A DNA stretch of 64,000 nucleotides from Buchnera aphidicola (Ceratoglyphina bambusae) (GCF_039363085.1 NZ_CP134982.1:360620-424619), one strand, 5' to 3'; positions 32,288-41,564 are shown, numbered from the stretch's first letter. Numbers and translations: made by a program. Notes: generated by a model not told the origin, from the letters alone.

Positions 32288-33247
32288 ATGAAAATAAAAT
32301 TAGGAGTAGTAATGGATCCTATAGAAAATATTGATATAAAAAAAGACTCTACATTTTCTATATTATTAGAATCACAAAAGAGAAATTATAAAATTTATTA
32401 TATGGAAATAAAAGACTTATATATATATTTAAACAAAGCTTATGCAGATACGAAAATAATAAAAATAACAGAAAACAAAAATATGTGGTTTGATGTAATA
32501 AAAAAAAAAAAAATATTGTTATCTAAATTAAATATAATATTTATGAGAAAAGACCCACCAGTAAACATGGAATTTATTTATTCTACATATATTTTAGAAT
32601 TTGCGGAAAAGATGGGAACAATAATAATTAATAAACCAAGTAGTTTAAGAAACTTTAATGAAAAACTATTTAGTATATTATTTAGCAAATTTATACCAAA
32701 AACATTAGTAACTAGAAAAAAGAAAAAAATAAAAAAATTTATAAAAAAAAACAAAGACATAATTATAAAACCATTAAACGGAATGGGTGGAAAATCAATA
32801 TTTAGAATAAAAAGAGAAGATCTAAATGCATCTGTAATAATAGAAACAATAACAAAAAATGAATCAAAATATTGTATATCACAAAAATATATAAAAGATA
32901 TAATAAATGGTGATAAAAGAATAATAATAATAGATGGAAATCCTATAGAATGGTGCGTTTCTAGAATGCCTAAAAAAGATGAGTATAGAGGAAATTTAGC
33001 AATTGGAGGAACAGCTAAACTAGAAAAAATTAATAAAAGAAATTTAAGGATTTCAAAAAAAATAGGAAAATTTTTAAAAAAAAATGGAATATTACTAGCT
33101 GGAATAGATATAATAGGAGGAAAATTAATAGAAATAAATATTACTAGTCCAACTTGTATACGAGAAATTGAAAATTTTTATTCTATTTCTATTTCATCTA
33201 TTTTATTAGATAAAATAGAAAAAATTTTAAAAAAAAATAAATTATAA
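32288..33247 (+). CDS. gshB: Glutathione synthetase GshB
   Basis: ATP-grasp ligase adding glycine to gamma-glutamylcysteine. 319 residues (E. coli 316). The start KLGVVMDPIENIDIKKDSTF is typical; the ATP-grasp core includes IIKPLNGMGGKSIFRI and EINITSPTCIREIE near the C-terminus. A run of 14 adenines (32500-32513) stays in frame. A GGTGAAAG-type Shine-Dalgarno precedes the ATG. gshB-yqgE-ruvX is the E. coli order. Confidence 0.96.
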   Translation: MKIKLGVVMDPIENIDIKKDSTFSILLESQKRNYKIYYMEIKDLYIYLNKAYADTKIIKITENKNMWFDVIKKKKILLSKLNIIFMRKDPPVNMEFIYSTYILEFAEKMGTIIINKPSSLRNFNEKLFSILFSKFIPKTLVTRKKKKIKKFIKKNKDIIIKPLNGMGGKSIFRIKREDLNASVIIETITKNESKYCISQKYIKDIINGDKRIIIIDGNPIEWCVSRMPKKDEYRGNLAIGGTAKLEKINKRNLRISKKIGKFLKKNGILLAGIDIIGGKLIEINITSPTCIREIENFYSISISSILLDKIEKILKKNKL

Positions 33248-33270
33248 ATAAAATTAATATGGACTTAAAA

Positions 33271-33837
33271 ATGAAATTAATTTTACAAAACCATTTCTTA
33301 ATAGCTATGCCTGGAATAGAAGATCCATTTTTTAAAAAATCTGTTATATATATATGTAAACATGATTCTAATGGTACTATGGGTATAATAATAAATAAAC
33401 CAATAGAAAACTTAAAAATAAAAGATATATTGAAAAAATTAAAAATAAAAGATTTTAAAAAAAAAAACAAAGAAATAAATAAACCGGTAATTCTAGGTGG
33501 CCCTCAATCTGGAGATAGAGGATTTATATTACATTCTTCAAAAAAAAAATTTTCAACTAGTATAAAAGTATCTAAAAATATGTTAATTACAACTTCTAGA
33601 GATATTTTAGAATCTATAGAATCTTTAGAAGATCCTGAAAATATTTTAGTAGCATTAGGTTATTGTTCTTGGAAAAAAAATCAATTAGAAAATGAACTAT
33701 TAGAAAACACTTGGATTATAACTCCAGCTAGCAATTATATATTATTTAAAGTTCCTATGAAAAATAGATGGACTGAAGCTGCTAAAACATTAGGAATAGA
33801 CACAAAAAAAATAACAATGAATTTTGGGAATGCATAA
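33271..33837 (+). CDS. yqgE: YqgE/AlgH family protein
   Basis: Conserved protein of unknown biochemical function (UPF0301). The ATG at 33271 gives 188 residues (E. coli 187) and has GGA seven nt upstream; an ATG at 33259 would add four residues. Hallmarks are NHFLIAMPGIEDPFFKKSVI, GTMGIIINKPIENLKI and VALGYCSWKKNQLENELLEN. Between gshB and ruvX as in most gammaproteobacteria. Confidence 0.94.
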   Translation: MKLILQNHFLIAMPGIEDPFFKKSVIYICKHDSNGTMGIIINKPIENLKIKDILKKLKIKDFKKKNKEINKPVILGGPQSGDRGFILHSSKKKFSTSIKVSKNMLITTSRDILESIESLEDPENILVALGYCSWKKNQLENELLENTWIITPASNYILFKVPMKNRWTEAAKTLGIDTKKITMNFGNA

Positions 33838-33840
33838 AAA

Positions 33841-34248
33841 ATGAATTATATATCTTTTGATTATGGTACTAAAAATATAGGATTAGCAATAGGACAAAAA
33901 ATAACAAATACAGGAAATATGCTTCCATCTATAAAAATTAAAAATGGAATTATAAATTGGAAAAAAATAAAAAAAATAATAAAATATTGGAATCCTAAAT
34001 CTATAGTAATAGGATTACCATTGAATATGAATGGAACTGAACAGAATTTTACTGTTAAAACAAAAAATTTTGCTATTAACATAAAAAAAAAATTTAACAT
34101 ACCTGTTTATATGCATGATGAAAGATTAACTACAGTAGAAGCTAAAAATATTTTATTTAGAAAAAAAGGAAAAAAAAATTTAACTAAAGACAAAATAAAC
34201 TCTATGTCTGCTTTAATTATTTTAGAAAGTTGGATGTCTAAAAACTAA
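33841..34248 (+). CDS. ruvX: Holliday junction resolvase-like / pre-16S rRNA nuclease RuvX (YqgF)
   Basis: RNase H-fold nuclease implicated in maturing the 16S 5' end. 135 residues (E. coli 138). The N-terminal acidic motif FDYGTKNIGLAIG (5-17), the central IVIGLPLNMNGTEQ and the DERLTTVEA motif are present. It begins 3 nt after yqgE ends. Confidence 0.94.
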   Translation: MNYISFDYGTKNIGLAIGQKITNTGNMLPSIKIKNGIINWKKIKKIIKYWNPKSIVIGLPLNMNGTEQNFTVKTKNFAINIKKKFNIPVYMHDERLTTVEAKNILFRKKGKKNLTKDKINSMSALIILESWMSKN

Positions 34249-34265
34249 ATTTTAAAAAAAATAAA

Positions 34266-35414
34266 ATGTATAAAAAAAATATAGTTAAAGAAATACCTAT
34301 AAGTTTATATATTCATATACCATGGTGTATAAGAAGATGCCCGTACTGCGATTTTAACATATTTATATTTAAACGAAAAAAAAAATATATAAATAAATAT
34401 ATAAAAAATTTACATAATGATTTAAAACAAGATATAAAATTAATAAATAATAGAAAAATTTGTAGCATATTTATAGGAGGAGGAACTCCAACATTATTAA
34501 ATCATAAAGAAATTTTTATTTTATTAAAAAAAATAAAAAAAATAATAAAATTTTCTAAAAATATAGAAATAACTATTGAAATGGATCCTAAAACATTAAT
34601 AAAAAATGAAATAAAAATTTATTATAAATTAGGTATAAATAGAATATCATTAGGAATCCAAACTTTTAATAATAAAAAATTATTTTTTTTGAAAAGAATG
34701 TATAACTCTAACCAAGCAATAAAGACTATAAAAATTTGTAAAAAAAATAAAAAAATTAAAATTAATATAGACATAATTCATAGTTTACCTAAGCAAACAT
34801 TATATGAAGCATTAGTAGATATAAAAAAAACTGTAAAATTAAATCCTAATCATATTTCCTGGTATAAATTAAATATAGAAAAAAATACATATTTTTATAA
34901 AAAAAAAATAAAAAATACCAAAGAAAATATATTTTTAAACATATTAAAATTTGGAAACATAATATTAAAAAAACACGGATTTAAACAATATGAAATATCT
35001 TCATATTCTAAAAAAAAATGCATATCTAAACATAATTTAAATTACTGGAATTATGGAGACTATTTAGGAATAGGATGCGGCTCTCACAGTAAAATAACTA
35101 AAAAAAATGGAAGCATAATAAGAATTATTAAGCAAAAAAATATAAAAAAATATAATTTAAAAAAATATATATATAAAATAAAAATTTTAAAAAAAAAAGA
35201 AATAATTTTAGAATTTTTTATGAATAATTTTAGATTATTTAAACCAATATTTAAAAGTGATTTTTTTAAATATACTAATATACACTCTAAAGAAATAAAT
35301 AAAAAAATAAAAATAGCCATCAATAATGGATATATTAAAGAAAACAAAAAAACATGGGAAACTACAAAAAAAGGAAAAAATTTTTTAAATGATTTATTAG
35401 AAATATTTATATAA
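34266..35414 (+). CDS. hemW: Radical SAM heme chaperone-like protein HemW
   Basis: HemW-type radical SAM protein. 382 residues (E. coli 378). The [4Fe-4S] motif CxxxCxxC is Cys21, Cys25 and Cys28 (WCIRRCPYCDF), followed by IFIGGGTPTLL and RISLGIQTFNN. The C-terminal third is Lys/Ile-rich but retains GIGCGSHS. Heme-pathway genes are not seen nearby, so the retained role is unclear. It ends one nt from the convergent trmB. Confidence 0.93.
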   Translation: MYKKNIVKEIPISLYIHIPWCIRRCPYCDFNIFIFKRKKKYINKYIKNLHNDLKQDIKLINNRKICSIFIGGGTPTLLNHKEIFILLKKIKKIIKFSKNIEITIEMDPKTLIKNEIKIYYKLGINRISLGIQTFNNKKLFFLKRMYNSNQAIKTIKICKKNKKIKINIDIIHSLPKQTLYEALVDIKKTVKLNPNHISWYKLNIEKNTYFYKKKIKNTKENIFLNILKFGNIILKKHGFKQYEISSYSKKKCISKHNLNYWNYGDYLGIGCGSHSKITKKNGSIIRIIKQKNIKKYNLKKYIYKIKILKKKEIILEFFMNNFRLFKPIFKSDFFKYTNIHSKEINKKIKIAINNGYIKENKKTWETTKKGKNFLNDLLEIFI

Positions 35415-35415
35415 T

Positions 35416-36156
35416 TTAAGTTTTAATATATATTAAATTATATATAGACTTTTTAACATTTTTAGCTTTTTTTTCATATTTCGTATAACAAAATAAATTT
35501 TTATTAATAAATTTGTTGTTAGAAATAAAAAAAAACTTTTTAAAACCACCTATAATTTTTATATTTTTTTTAACATTTTTATAATAATCTTTAGAATCAG
35601 TTATAATGTGTAATATTCCATCTTTTAATAATTTTTCTCTTAATAAAAATAAAAAAAATAAATTTATTAATCTTCTTTTTTTATGTTTCTTCTTTTCCCA
35701 TGGATCTGGAAAAAAAATTTGTATTTTAAATATAGAATTATTTAATATCATATATTTAAATACTTTAAATGCATCATAAAAAATTATTTTTAAATTTTCT
35801 AAACCATTTTCATTGCATTTTTTTAAACAATATATAACACCCTTAATATATACTTCTATACCTAAAAAATTTATATTTAAATTTTTTTTTACATCAAAAT
35901 ATAATTTTCTTCCATTTCCAAACCCCACATCTATTATTATAGGATTTTTATTGTTAAACTTTTTTTTTAAGTTTATTTTATTATATAAAAAATTTATACA
36001 AAATCTATTCCAATAACTTCTAATAACATTAATATAACTTATCCTTAATTTTTTTCTTCTTAAAACAAAACTTTTAATTTTACTAAAAAAAATATTATTA
36101 TTTTTATAACATAATTTAAAACTATTTTTCAAATATTTCTTAATATTATTATTCAT
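35416..36156 (-). CDS. trmB: tRNA (guanine-N7)-methyltransferase TrmB
   Basis: SAM-dependent enzyme forming m7G46 in tRNA variable loops. 246 residues (E. coli 239). The SAM-binding loop IIDVGFGNGR and the catalytic block IFFPDPWEKKKHKKRRL are clear. N-terminal 40 residues are basic and poorly conserved. Convergent with hemW, one nt apart. Confidence 0.95.
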   Translation of the reverse strand: MNNNIKKYLKNSFKLCYKNNNIFFSKIKSFVLRRKKLRISYINVIRSYWNRFCINFLYNKINLKKKFNNKNPIIIDVGFGNGRKLYFDVKKNLNINFLGIEVYIKGVIYCLKKCNENGLENLKIIFYDAFKVFKYMILNNSIFKIQIFFPDPWEKKKHKKRRLINLFFLFLLREKLLKDGILHIITDSKDYYKNVKKNIKIIGGFKKFFFISNNKFINKNLFCYTKYEKKAKNVKKSIYNLIYIKT

Positions 36157-36273
36157 TTTTTTTAAAATTTTATATTATGTCAATGTAATTAAATAATTAT
36201 GTTTTTGTTAATAAAAATATATTATTATTATTATATTATAAAATGAACTTTTTAAAATTTTTTAAACAAATTT

Positions 36274-36525
36274 ATGAAAAAATTTATAATATGTAGATTT
36301 TATAAAAAAAAATTAGAAAAACAAAATAGTCAAATTTATCCAGGTAAAATAGGAAAAAAAATATATAAAAAAATTTCTAAAAAAGCATGGAATAAATGGA
36401 CTAAAGAGCAAACTAAAATAATAAATGAAAAAAAATTAAACACATTAAAAAAAAAAGACCGAAAAAAAATAGAAAAATATATGATAAATTTTTTATTTAA
36501 TAAAAAATCAATATTTAATAATTAA
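36274..36525 (+). CDS. yggX: Fe(2+)-trafficking/oxidative protection protein YggX
   Basis: Small protein linked to iron-sulfur cluster protection. 83 residues against 91 in E. coli, the C-terminal tail being shorter. The single conserved Cys7 (IICRF), YPGKIGKKIY, SKKAWNKW and INEKKLN are intact. Its last 18 nt overlap the 3' end of sbcB on the opposite strand. Confidence 0.94.
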   Translation: MKKFIICRFYKKKLEKQNSQIYPGKIGKKIYKKISKKAWNKWTKEQTKIINEKKLNTLKKKDRKKIEKYMINFLFNKKSIFNN

Positions 36526-37947
36526 TGATATTATATTTTTTAAATATATGCAAGTTTGCTTTAATAAAAAAACTTTTTCATAATTTTTTTTATTTTTAAT
36601 TAACATATTTTTTAAATCAAATTTATATTTATTTATTTTACTTATGTTGAAATATTTTAAACAATGTTTTTTCCACTTTTTTTTCTCAATTTTATTTAAT
36701 AAGCTAGGAAAATTTCTAGCTTTTAATCTAAATAACAATTCTTTCATTCTATTATCGTTAAAATTAAGATTTAATTTATTAAAACAATTTGGTTGTGTAT
36801 TATGTATTAAACTTAATAACTTCTTATCATGATAATCAATAAAATTATTATATATTTTTAAATCTACATTTGACGTTTCTATTTTATATTCATATATAAA
36901 TAAAAAAAATTTTTTTAGTTTTAAAAAAATATCCCAATTTTTCTTTATATATAATATTCTTCTGGTATTTTTTTTAAAATTCACTCTAATTCTATTAAAA
37001 TCAATTCTTCTAGCTACAGAAATAGGTGCTAATATAGGGCATTTGTTTAAATGAATAAAAATTATTCCAAGATGAAAAAGACTTTGTATACTAATGTTGT
37101 TCATGTTTGTTTCATACTCTTTGTTAAAATAATAAAAAAAAACTTTTAAACTTTTTGATAAATCAAACATAATTGCTATATTAAAATTTTTAGGATGAAT
37201 AAATAAAAAAAATACTGTTGACAAATTAAATCTTTTAATTCCAAAAATATTAGAAGAATAAAAAATAGGTTTATTAATATTCTTATATATTATTTTTAAT
37301 ACATTTTTTTTAAATCTATTTTTAAATATATAATTAAATAACTTGGAATTTTTTTTTTTCAAAAATTTAATTACAGAAATAGTAGCTAATACATCAAAAA
37401 CAGCATCATGTGGTTTATTATGAAAAATATTATTTATTCTAGTAAAATCACTTAATTTAAAACTAACTAAATCATTTTTTATGTTTTTAGGCCATTTTAT
37501 ATTATCAGGTCTAAAAGAATAATATGCTCTTAATATAGTTAACACGTCTAATCTAGAATTATTATTTTTATAATGCCAACTATATGGGTCTAAAAAATTT
37601 CTATAAAATATATTTCTAGTAAATTCATCGTCAAAATGTAAATTATTATATCCAACAATACATAAATTTTTTTTTGAAAAAATATTATATATATTTTTAG
37701 AAAAATAATATTCATTTAAACTGTTTTTTTTCCTTTCACTATTAGGTGCAATTTTATTTATTAATATAGAATTTATGTTAGGCAAATAATCTAACGGAAG
37801 AGTACAAAAAAAACAAATATTTTTACTTAAGATATTAAAATTATAATCAGTAATAGTACAAGAAAATTGTAATGGTTTATCTAATGAAGGATTTATGCCA
37901 GAAGTTTCATAATCATAAAAAATAAATTTAAACTTTTTAGATAACAT
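36508..37947 (-). CDS. sbcB: Exodeoxyribonuclease I SbcB
   Basis: 3'-5' ssDNA exonuclease. 479 residues (E. coli 475). DEDD exonuclease motifs are visible: YDYETSG with Asp12/Glu14, GYNNLHFDDEFTRNIFYRN, and HDAVFDVLAT. The C-terminal SH3-like and helical domains are Lys/Asn-rich but alignable (LFRLKARNFPSLL). Retention of a non-essential nuclease in such a reduced genome is notable. Separated from tRNA-Asn by 34 nt. Confidence 0.95.
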   Translation of the reverse strand: MLSKKFKFIFYDYETSGINPSLDKPLQFSCTITDYNFNILSKNICFFCTLPLDYLPNINSILINKIAPNSERKKNSLNEYYFSKNIYNIFSKKNLCIVGYNNLHFDDEFTRNIFYRNFLDPYSWHYKNNNSRLDVLTILRAYYSFRPDNIKWPKNIKNDLVSFKLSDFTRINNIFHNKPHDAVFDVLATISVIKFLKKKNSKLFNYIFKNRFKKNVLKIIYKNINKPIFYSSNIFGIKRFNLSTVFFLFIHPKNFNIAIMFDLSKSLKVFFYYFNKEYETNMNNISIQSLFHLGIIFIHLNKCPILAPISVARRIDFNRIRVNFKKNTRRILYIKKNWDIFLKLKKFFLFIYEYKIETSNVDLKIYNNFIDYHDKKLLSLIHNTQPNCFNKLNLNFNDNRMKELLFRLKARNFPSLLNKIEKKKWKKHCLKYFNISKINKYKFDLKNMLIKNKKNYEKVFLLKQTCIYLKNIISLIIKY

Positions 37948-37981
37948 GAAATAAAAAAAATAAATATAAAAATTAATTTAA

Positions 37982-38054
37982 CTCCTCCGACTGGATTCGA
38001 ACCAGTGACATACGGATTAACAGTCCGCCGTTCTACCAACTGAACTACAGAGGA
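37982..38054 (-). tRNA. tRNA-Asn (anticodon GTT)
   Basis: Almost identical to E. coli tRNA-Asn: acceptor TCCTCTG/CGGAGGA, anticodon loop CTGTTAA, T-loop GGTTCGAATCC, discriminator G. No encoded CCA. A spurious open frame spans this locus and is not a gene. Confidence 0.98.
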
Positions 38055-38064
38055 AACATAACCT

Positions 38065-38093
38065 ATGTTATTATATTTTTTTTTTTTTGTCAA
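38065..38093 (-). promoter_or_regulatory. Promoter of tRNA-Asn
   Basis: Minus-strand TTGACA (38093-38088), 17-nt spacer rich in A, then TAACAT (38070-38065). Initiation would lie a few nt before the tRNA 5' end at 38054. A TATAAT also occurs closer to the -35 but at only 12 nt spacing. Confidence 0.6.
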
Positions 38094-38115
38094 AAAAAAA
38101 TAAAAAAAATATATA
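38087..38115 (+). promoter_or_regulatory. Possible promoter of tRNA-Ile(CAU)
   Basis: Plus-strand TTGTCA (38087-38092) and TATATA (38110-38115) with 17 nt between them. Its -35 box overlaps the opposite-strand -35 box of the tRNA-Asn promoter. The A/T-rich setting makes chance matches likely. Confidence 0.4.
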
Positions 38116-38163
38116 TAGAAAAAAAAAAATATATATAATATAATAATTAAATATTATTTTTTA

Positions 38164-38236
38164 GGCCCTTTAGCTCAGAGGTTAGAGCAAACGACTCATA
38201 ATCGTTAGGTCGCTGGTTCAAATCCAGCAAGGGCCA
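38164..38236 (+). tRNA. tRNA-Ile (CAU anticodon, lysidine type)
   Basis: The sequence matches E. coli ileX/ileY (GGCCC acceptor, ACTCATAAT anticodon arm, CGCTGG T-arm) far better than elongator or initiator tRNA-Met. C34 must be converted to lysidine by TilS to read AUA, a very common codon in this A/T-rich genome. CCA is not encoded; discriminator A. Confidence 0.93.
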
Positions 38237-38299
38237 TAAAAAAATATGTTAAAAAATAATTTATTTAATATAAATAAAAATAGTTTTATATGATAACTA

Positions 38300-39028
38300 A
38301 TGATAAACAAAAGATCATTTAATAGATCTCTAACAGAGATGAGACCAGTAACATTTGAAATAAATTATACTCCTCATGCTGACGGATCAGTTTTAATAAA
38401 AGTAGGAAATACATCAGTTCTATGTAATGCATCTATACAAGAAAAAGTTCCATTTTTTATAAAAGGACAAAATATGGGATGGATAACTGCAGAATATGGA
38501 ATGATTCCTACATCTACTCATAAAAGAAATATTAGAGAATCTATACAAGGAAAACAAAAAGGCAGAACAATTGAAATTCAAAGATTAATATCTAGATCTT
38601 TAAGATCTGCTGTAAATTTAAAAAAATTAGGAGAAAGAACTATTTTATTAGATTGTGATGTATTAGAAGCAGATGGTGGAACTAGATCAGCATCAATTAC
38701 AGGATCATATATTGCTATGGCTCAAGCTTGTAAAAAATTAGTAAAAAAAAAAAATTTAAAAAATAATCCAATAAATTCGATAATAGCTTCAGTATCTGTA
38801 GGAATAGTTAATGATGAATATATGTGCGATTTAGAGTATAATGAAGATTCAAAAGCATATTCTGACATTAATATAGTAATGAATTCTAAAAATAAAATAG
38901 TAGAAATACAAGGAACAGCAGAAGTTAAAACTTTTAGTGAGCATGACTTGTTCAAATTAATATCAATTGCAAAAAAAAATATTAAAAATTTAATAATACA
39001 ACAAAAAAATATATTGAAAGAAATATAA
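38300..39028 (+). CDS. rph: Ribonuclease PH
   Basis: Phosphate-dependent 3' exoribonuclease trimming tRNA precursors. 242 residues (E. coli full-length form 238). Conserved RPVTFEINYTPHADGSVLI, GWITAEYGMIPTSTHKR and DCDVLEADGGTRSASITG. It follows tRNA-Ile directly, and since CCA tails are not encoded in this genome a 3' trimming enzyme plus CCA-adding enzyme would be needed for every tRNA. Confidence 0.97.
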   Translation: MINKRSFNRSLTEMRPVTFEINYTPHADGSVLIKVGNTSVLCNASIQEKVPFFIKGQNMGWITAEYGMIPTSTHKRNIRESIQGKQKGRTIEIQRLISRSLRSAVNLKKLGERTILLDCDVLEADGGTRSASITGSYIAMAQACKKLVKKKNLKNNPINSIIASVSVGIVNDEYMCDLEYNEDSKAYSDINIVMNSKNKIVEIQGTAEVKTFSEHDLFKLISIAKKNIKNLIIQQKNILKEI

Positions 39029-39119
39029 AATATTAAATTAAAAATTAAAAATTTATTAATAAATAAATGTTATTTTTTTAAATTATACGAAATTTAAATA
39101 TTTTAATTATAATAATATA

Positions 39120-39174
39120 TTCTTATATCTATAAATATATTAAACAAAATTTCTGTATAAAATAGATATAAGAA
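39120..39174. terminator. Inverted repeat between convergent rph and rplI
   Basis: Perfect 13-bp arms (39120-39132 and 39162-39174) enclose a 29-nt loop in the gap between the ends of rph and rplI. Likely a bidirectional terminator, with a longer loop than the other hairpins in the window. Confidence 0.5.
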
Positions 39175-39264
39175 TTTTAAATTAAATTCTAATTATAACG
39201 TAATTATAAAAATTTTTTAATAAATAAATAAATTTATTAAAGAAAAATATTTAATTAATTGAAT

Positions 39265-39714
39265 TTATTTGGGCAAAACTTCCAAGCAAACCTTAGAAGT
39301 AATACTTTTTGTAAATTTAAAAATTATATTATATTTACCTAATTTTTTAATATAACCTTCTTCAATACGAATATTTTTTTTGTCTACTTTTATATTATTT
39401 TTGTTTAAACATTCTAAAATGTTTTTAATACTTACTGATCCAAATAATTTTCCTTCTTTACTAGATTTTGCAAATATTTTAATATGTTTTACCTTGTCTA
39501 ATTTATATTTAATTCTCTCATAAAATCTAATTTTATTTTTTAGTTCTTTTTTTTCTAATTTCTTTGTATTTTTAAATATCTTAATATTGTTTTTACTAGC
39601 TAATATAGCATATCCATAAGGAAATAAAAAATTTCTAGCATATCCTGGTTTTACAACTACTATTTTTCCTTTTTTACCTAAATTATCCACATTTTTATAC
39701 AATATTATTTTCAT
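39265..39714 (-). CDS. rplI: 50S ribosomal protein L9
   Basis: Elongated two-domain protein near the L1 stalk. 149 residues, identical to E. coli length. The N-terminal motif MKIILYKNVDNLGKKGKIVVVKPGYARN is conserved; the central helix and C-terminal domain follow. Last gene of rpsF-rpsR-rplI. Confidence 0.97.
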   Translation of the reverse strand: MKIILYKNVDNLGKKGKIVVVKPGYARNFLFPYGYAILASKNNIKIFKNTKKLEKKELKNKIRFYERIKYKLDKVKHIKIFAKSSKEGKLFGSVSIKNILECLNKNNIKVDKKNIRIEEGYIKKLGKYNIIFKFTKSITSKVCLEVLPK

Positions 39715-39757
39715 AAAATTTTTGTAACCTACTATAAAATTTTATATATATAAAAAA

Positions 39758-39985
39758 TTATTTATGTTGATCAGTGTAAGGAAGTAATGATAAATATCTA
39801 GCTCTTTTAATTGCTATAGATAACTTTCTTTGAAATTTTGACTTAGTTCCAGTAATTCTACTTGGAACTATTTTACCATTTTCAGTTACATAATTTTTCA
39901 AAAGATTTATATCTTTATAGTCTATTTCTTTTATTCCTTCAGTAGTAAACCTACAAAATTTTCTTCTTCTAAAATAACGAATCAT
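39758..39985 (-). CDS. rpsR: 30S ribosomal protein S18
   Basis: Platform protein forming a dimer with S6. 75 residues, as in E. coli: [20 protein letters not shown] and [17 protein letters not shown] are intact. In E. coli priB lies between rpsF and rpsR; here the gap is only 80 nt, so priB has been lost. Confidence 0.98.
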   Translation of the reverse strand: MIRYFRRRKFCRFTTEGIKEIDYKDINLLKNYVTENGKIVPSRITGTKSKFQRKLSIAIKRARYLSLLPYTDQHK

Positions 39986-40065
39986 TTTAATATCCTAAAA
40001 ATTATGTTTTAAAATTTTAATACATTTTATATATAAAAAATATTTAAAAAAGAAAATATAAGATA

Positions 40066-40416
40066 TTATTTTTTTTCTAAAGATTTTTTATCTAAATCTT
40101 GCAACAAAGCCATTGGAGATTTAGACTTAAATATTTTATTTACAGAAATTATTAAATTTCTTAAAATATTTTCATCAAATCTAATCTTTTTCTCTAAATT
40201 ATTTATAGTATCTATTAAAACTTCTATATTCATTAATATATAATGACCTTTATGAACTTTTTTAATAGGGTAAGATAAATGTTTTCTACCCCAATCTTCT
40301 ATTCTATGTATTAAACCTCCTTGTTCTTTTATAAATGAAACATATTTTTCTAAAATTTTCGAAACCAAATTACTATTTCCAGGGTGAAATATCAAAACTA
40401 TTTCATAATTCTTCAT
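40066..40416 (-). CDS. rpsF: 30S ribosomal protein S6
   Basis: Small-subunit platform protein. I place the start at 40416 (MKNYEIVLIFHPGNS), which aligns with the E. coli start MRHYEIV; an ATG further upstream would add nine unmatched residues. The resulting 116 residues lack the acidic C-terminal tail of E. coli S6. RIEDWGRKHLSYPIKKVHKGHY is conserved. Confidence 0.95.
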   Translation of the reverse strand: MKNYEIVLIFHPGNSNLVSKILEKYVSFIKEQGGLIHRIEDWGRKHLSYPIKKVHKGHYILMNIEVLIDTINNLEKKIRFDENILRNLIISVNKIFKSKSPMALLQDLDKKSLEKK

Positions 40417-40486
40417 ATTTAGTAACACCATATTTAAGAACAATATATTTAAAATACATTTTATAATAACTATAATATAGTAAATG

Positions 40487-40523
40487 AAAAAAATATAACA
40501 AAAATTATCTGTTATATTTTTTT
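40487..40523 (-). terminator. Hairpin downstream of miaA
   Basis: Perfect 14-bp arms (40487-40500 and 40510-40523) with a 9-nt loop. On the minus strand the 3' arm ends in a run of seven T, as in an intrinsic terminator. It lies about 105 nt past the miaA stop. Confidence 0.65.
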
Positions 40524-40628
40524 TATAAAAATATAATATTAAACTTCATTAAAAAAAACATAATATTTACATAAATTTTTACATAAATTAACATTTTAAT
40601 ACAATTATTAGCAGTATAATATAAAAAA

Positions 40629-41564
40629 TTAATTTATAATAGTATAATTATTTAATACATTTATTATAGTTTTTAAAGAATTTTTGTTGTCATTTGAATA
40701 TAAAAAATTAATATTTTTCCAAGATTTTAACCATGTCATTTGATTCTTTGCTAGTCTTCTAGTAGAAATTATAATTTTATTAAACATTTCATCATATGTA
40801 ATTTTTTTATTAATAAATTGCCACATCTGAGAATAACCTATACAACGCATAGCTTGAAAATTTAATTTCAATATTTTTTTTTTAAACAATGTGTATACTT
40901 CTTCTTCAAATCCTAAATTTAACATCCTTATTAATCTATTTCTTATATTATTGTATAAAATATTTTTATTTTTAGGAATTAAAGCAAATTGTATAACTTG
41001 GTATGGAAATTTTTTTTTACTAAAAAAATTACTTCTTAAATTTCCAGTATAATAAAAAATTTCTAAAGATCTAGCTAATCTATATACATCATTTTTACCT
41101 ATTTTAACAGCGCTTATAGGATCTATTTTAAATAACTTATTATATAAAAAATTATTATTCATTTTATATAAATTTACAAATTTTTTTAATAATATATTTT
41201 TATTTTTAGGAAATTCAATTAATCCATTTAATAAAATTTTATAATAAAACATAGTTCCTCCTACCAACAAAGGAATTTTACCTTGCAAAAATGCATTTTT
41301 TATTTCTTTCAAAGAATCATAATAAAAATTAGCTACAGAATAATTTTCATTAGTATTTCGTATATTTACTAATTTATGAGGATATTTTATTAATTCTTCT
41401 CTATTAGGTTTAGATGTACCTATATTCATATTCTTATAAACTAAAGAAGAATCTACACTTATTATTTTTATGTTTATTTTATCTTGCATATTCATAGCTA
41501 ATGAAGTCTTTCCACAAGATGTTAAACCCATTAAAAAAACAACTATAGGATAATTTTTATGCAT
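40629..41564 (-). CDS. miaA: tRNA dimethylallyltransferase MiaA
   Basis: Adds the isopentenyl group to A37 of UNN-reading tRNAs. 311 residues (E. coli 316). P-loop GLTSCGKT at 13-20, then the substrate segments ISVDSSLVYKNMNIGTSKPN and LVGGTMFYYKILLNG. The C-terminal AMRCIGYSQMWQF and RRLAKNQMTWLKSW blocks are present. The partner MiaB is not in the window. Confidence 0.96.
   Translation of the reverse strand: MHKNYPIVVFLMGLTSCGKTSLAMNMQDKINIKIISVDSSLVYKNMNIGTSKPNREELIKYPHKLVNIRNTNENYSVANFYYDSLKEIKNAFLQGKIPLLVGGTMFYYKILLNGLIEFPKNKNILLKKFVNLYKMNNNFLYNKLFKIDPISAVKIGKNDVYRLARSLEIFYYTGNLRSNFFSKKKFPYQVIQFALIPKNKNILYNNIRNRLIRMLNLGFEEEVYTLFKKKILKLNFQAMRCIGYSQMWQFINKKITYDEMFNKIIISTRRLAKNQMTWLKSWKNINFLYSNDNKNSLKTIINVLNNYTIIN

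Noticed and set aside
37893..38093. 66-codon open frame across tRNA-Asn
   Set aside because: Its middle is the tRNA sequence itself and the remainder overlaps sbcB; a chance frame.
38164..38236. Calling the CAT-anticodon tRNA a tRNA-Met
   Set aside because: Acceptor and T-arm match the lysidine-type tRNA-Ile of E. coli much better than either tRNA-Met.
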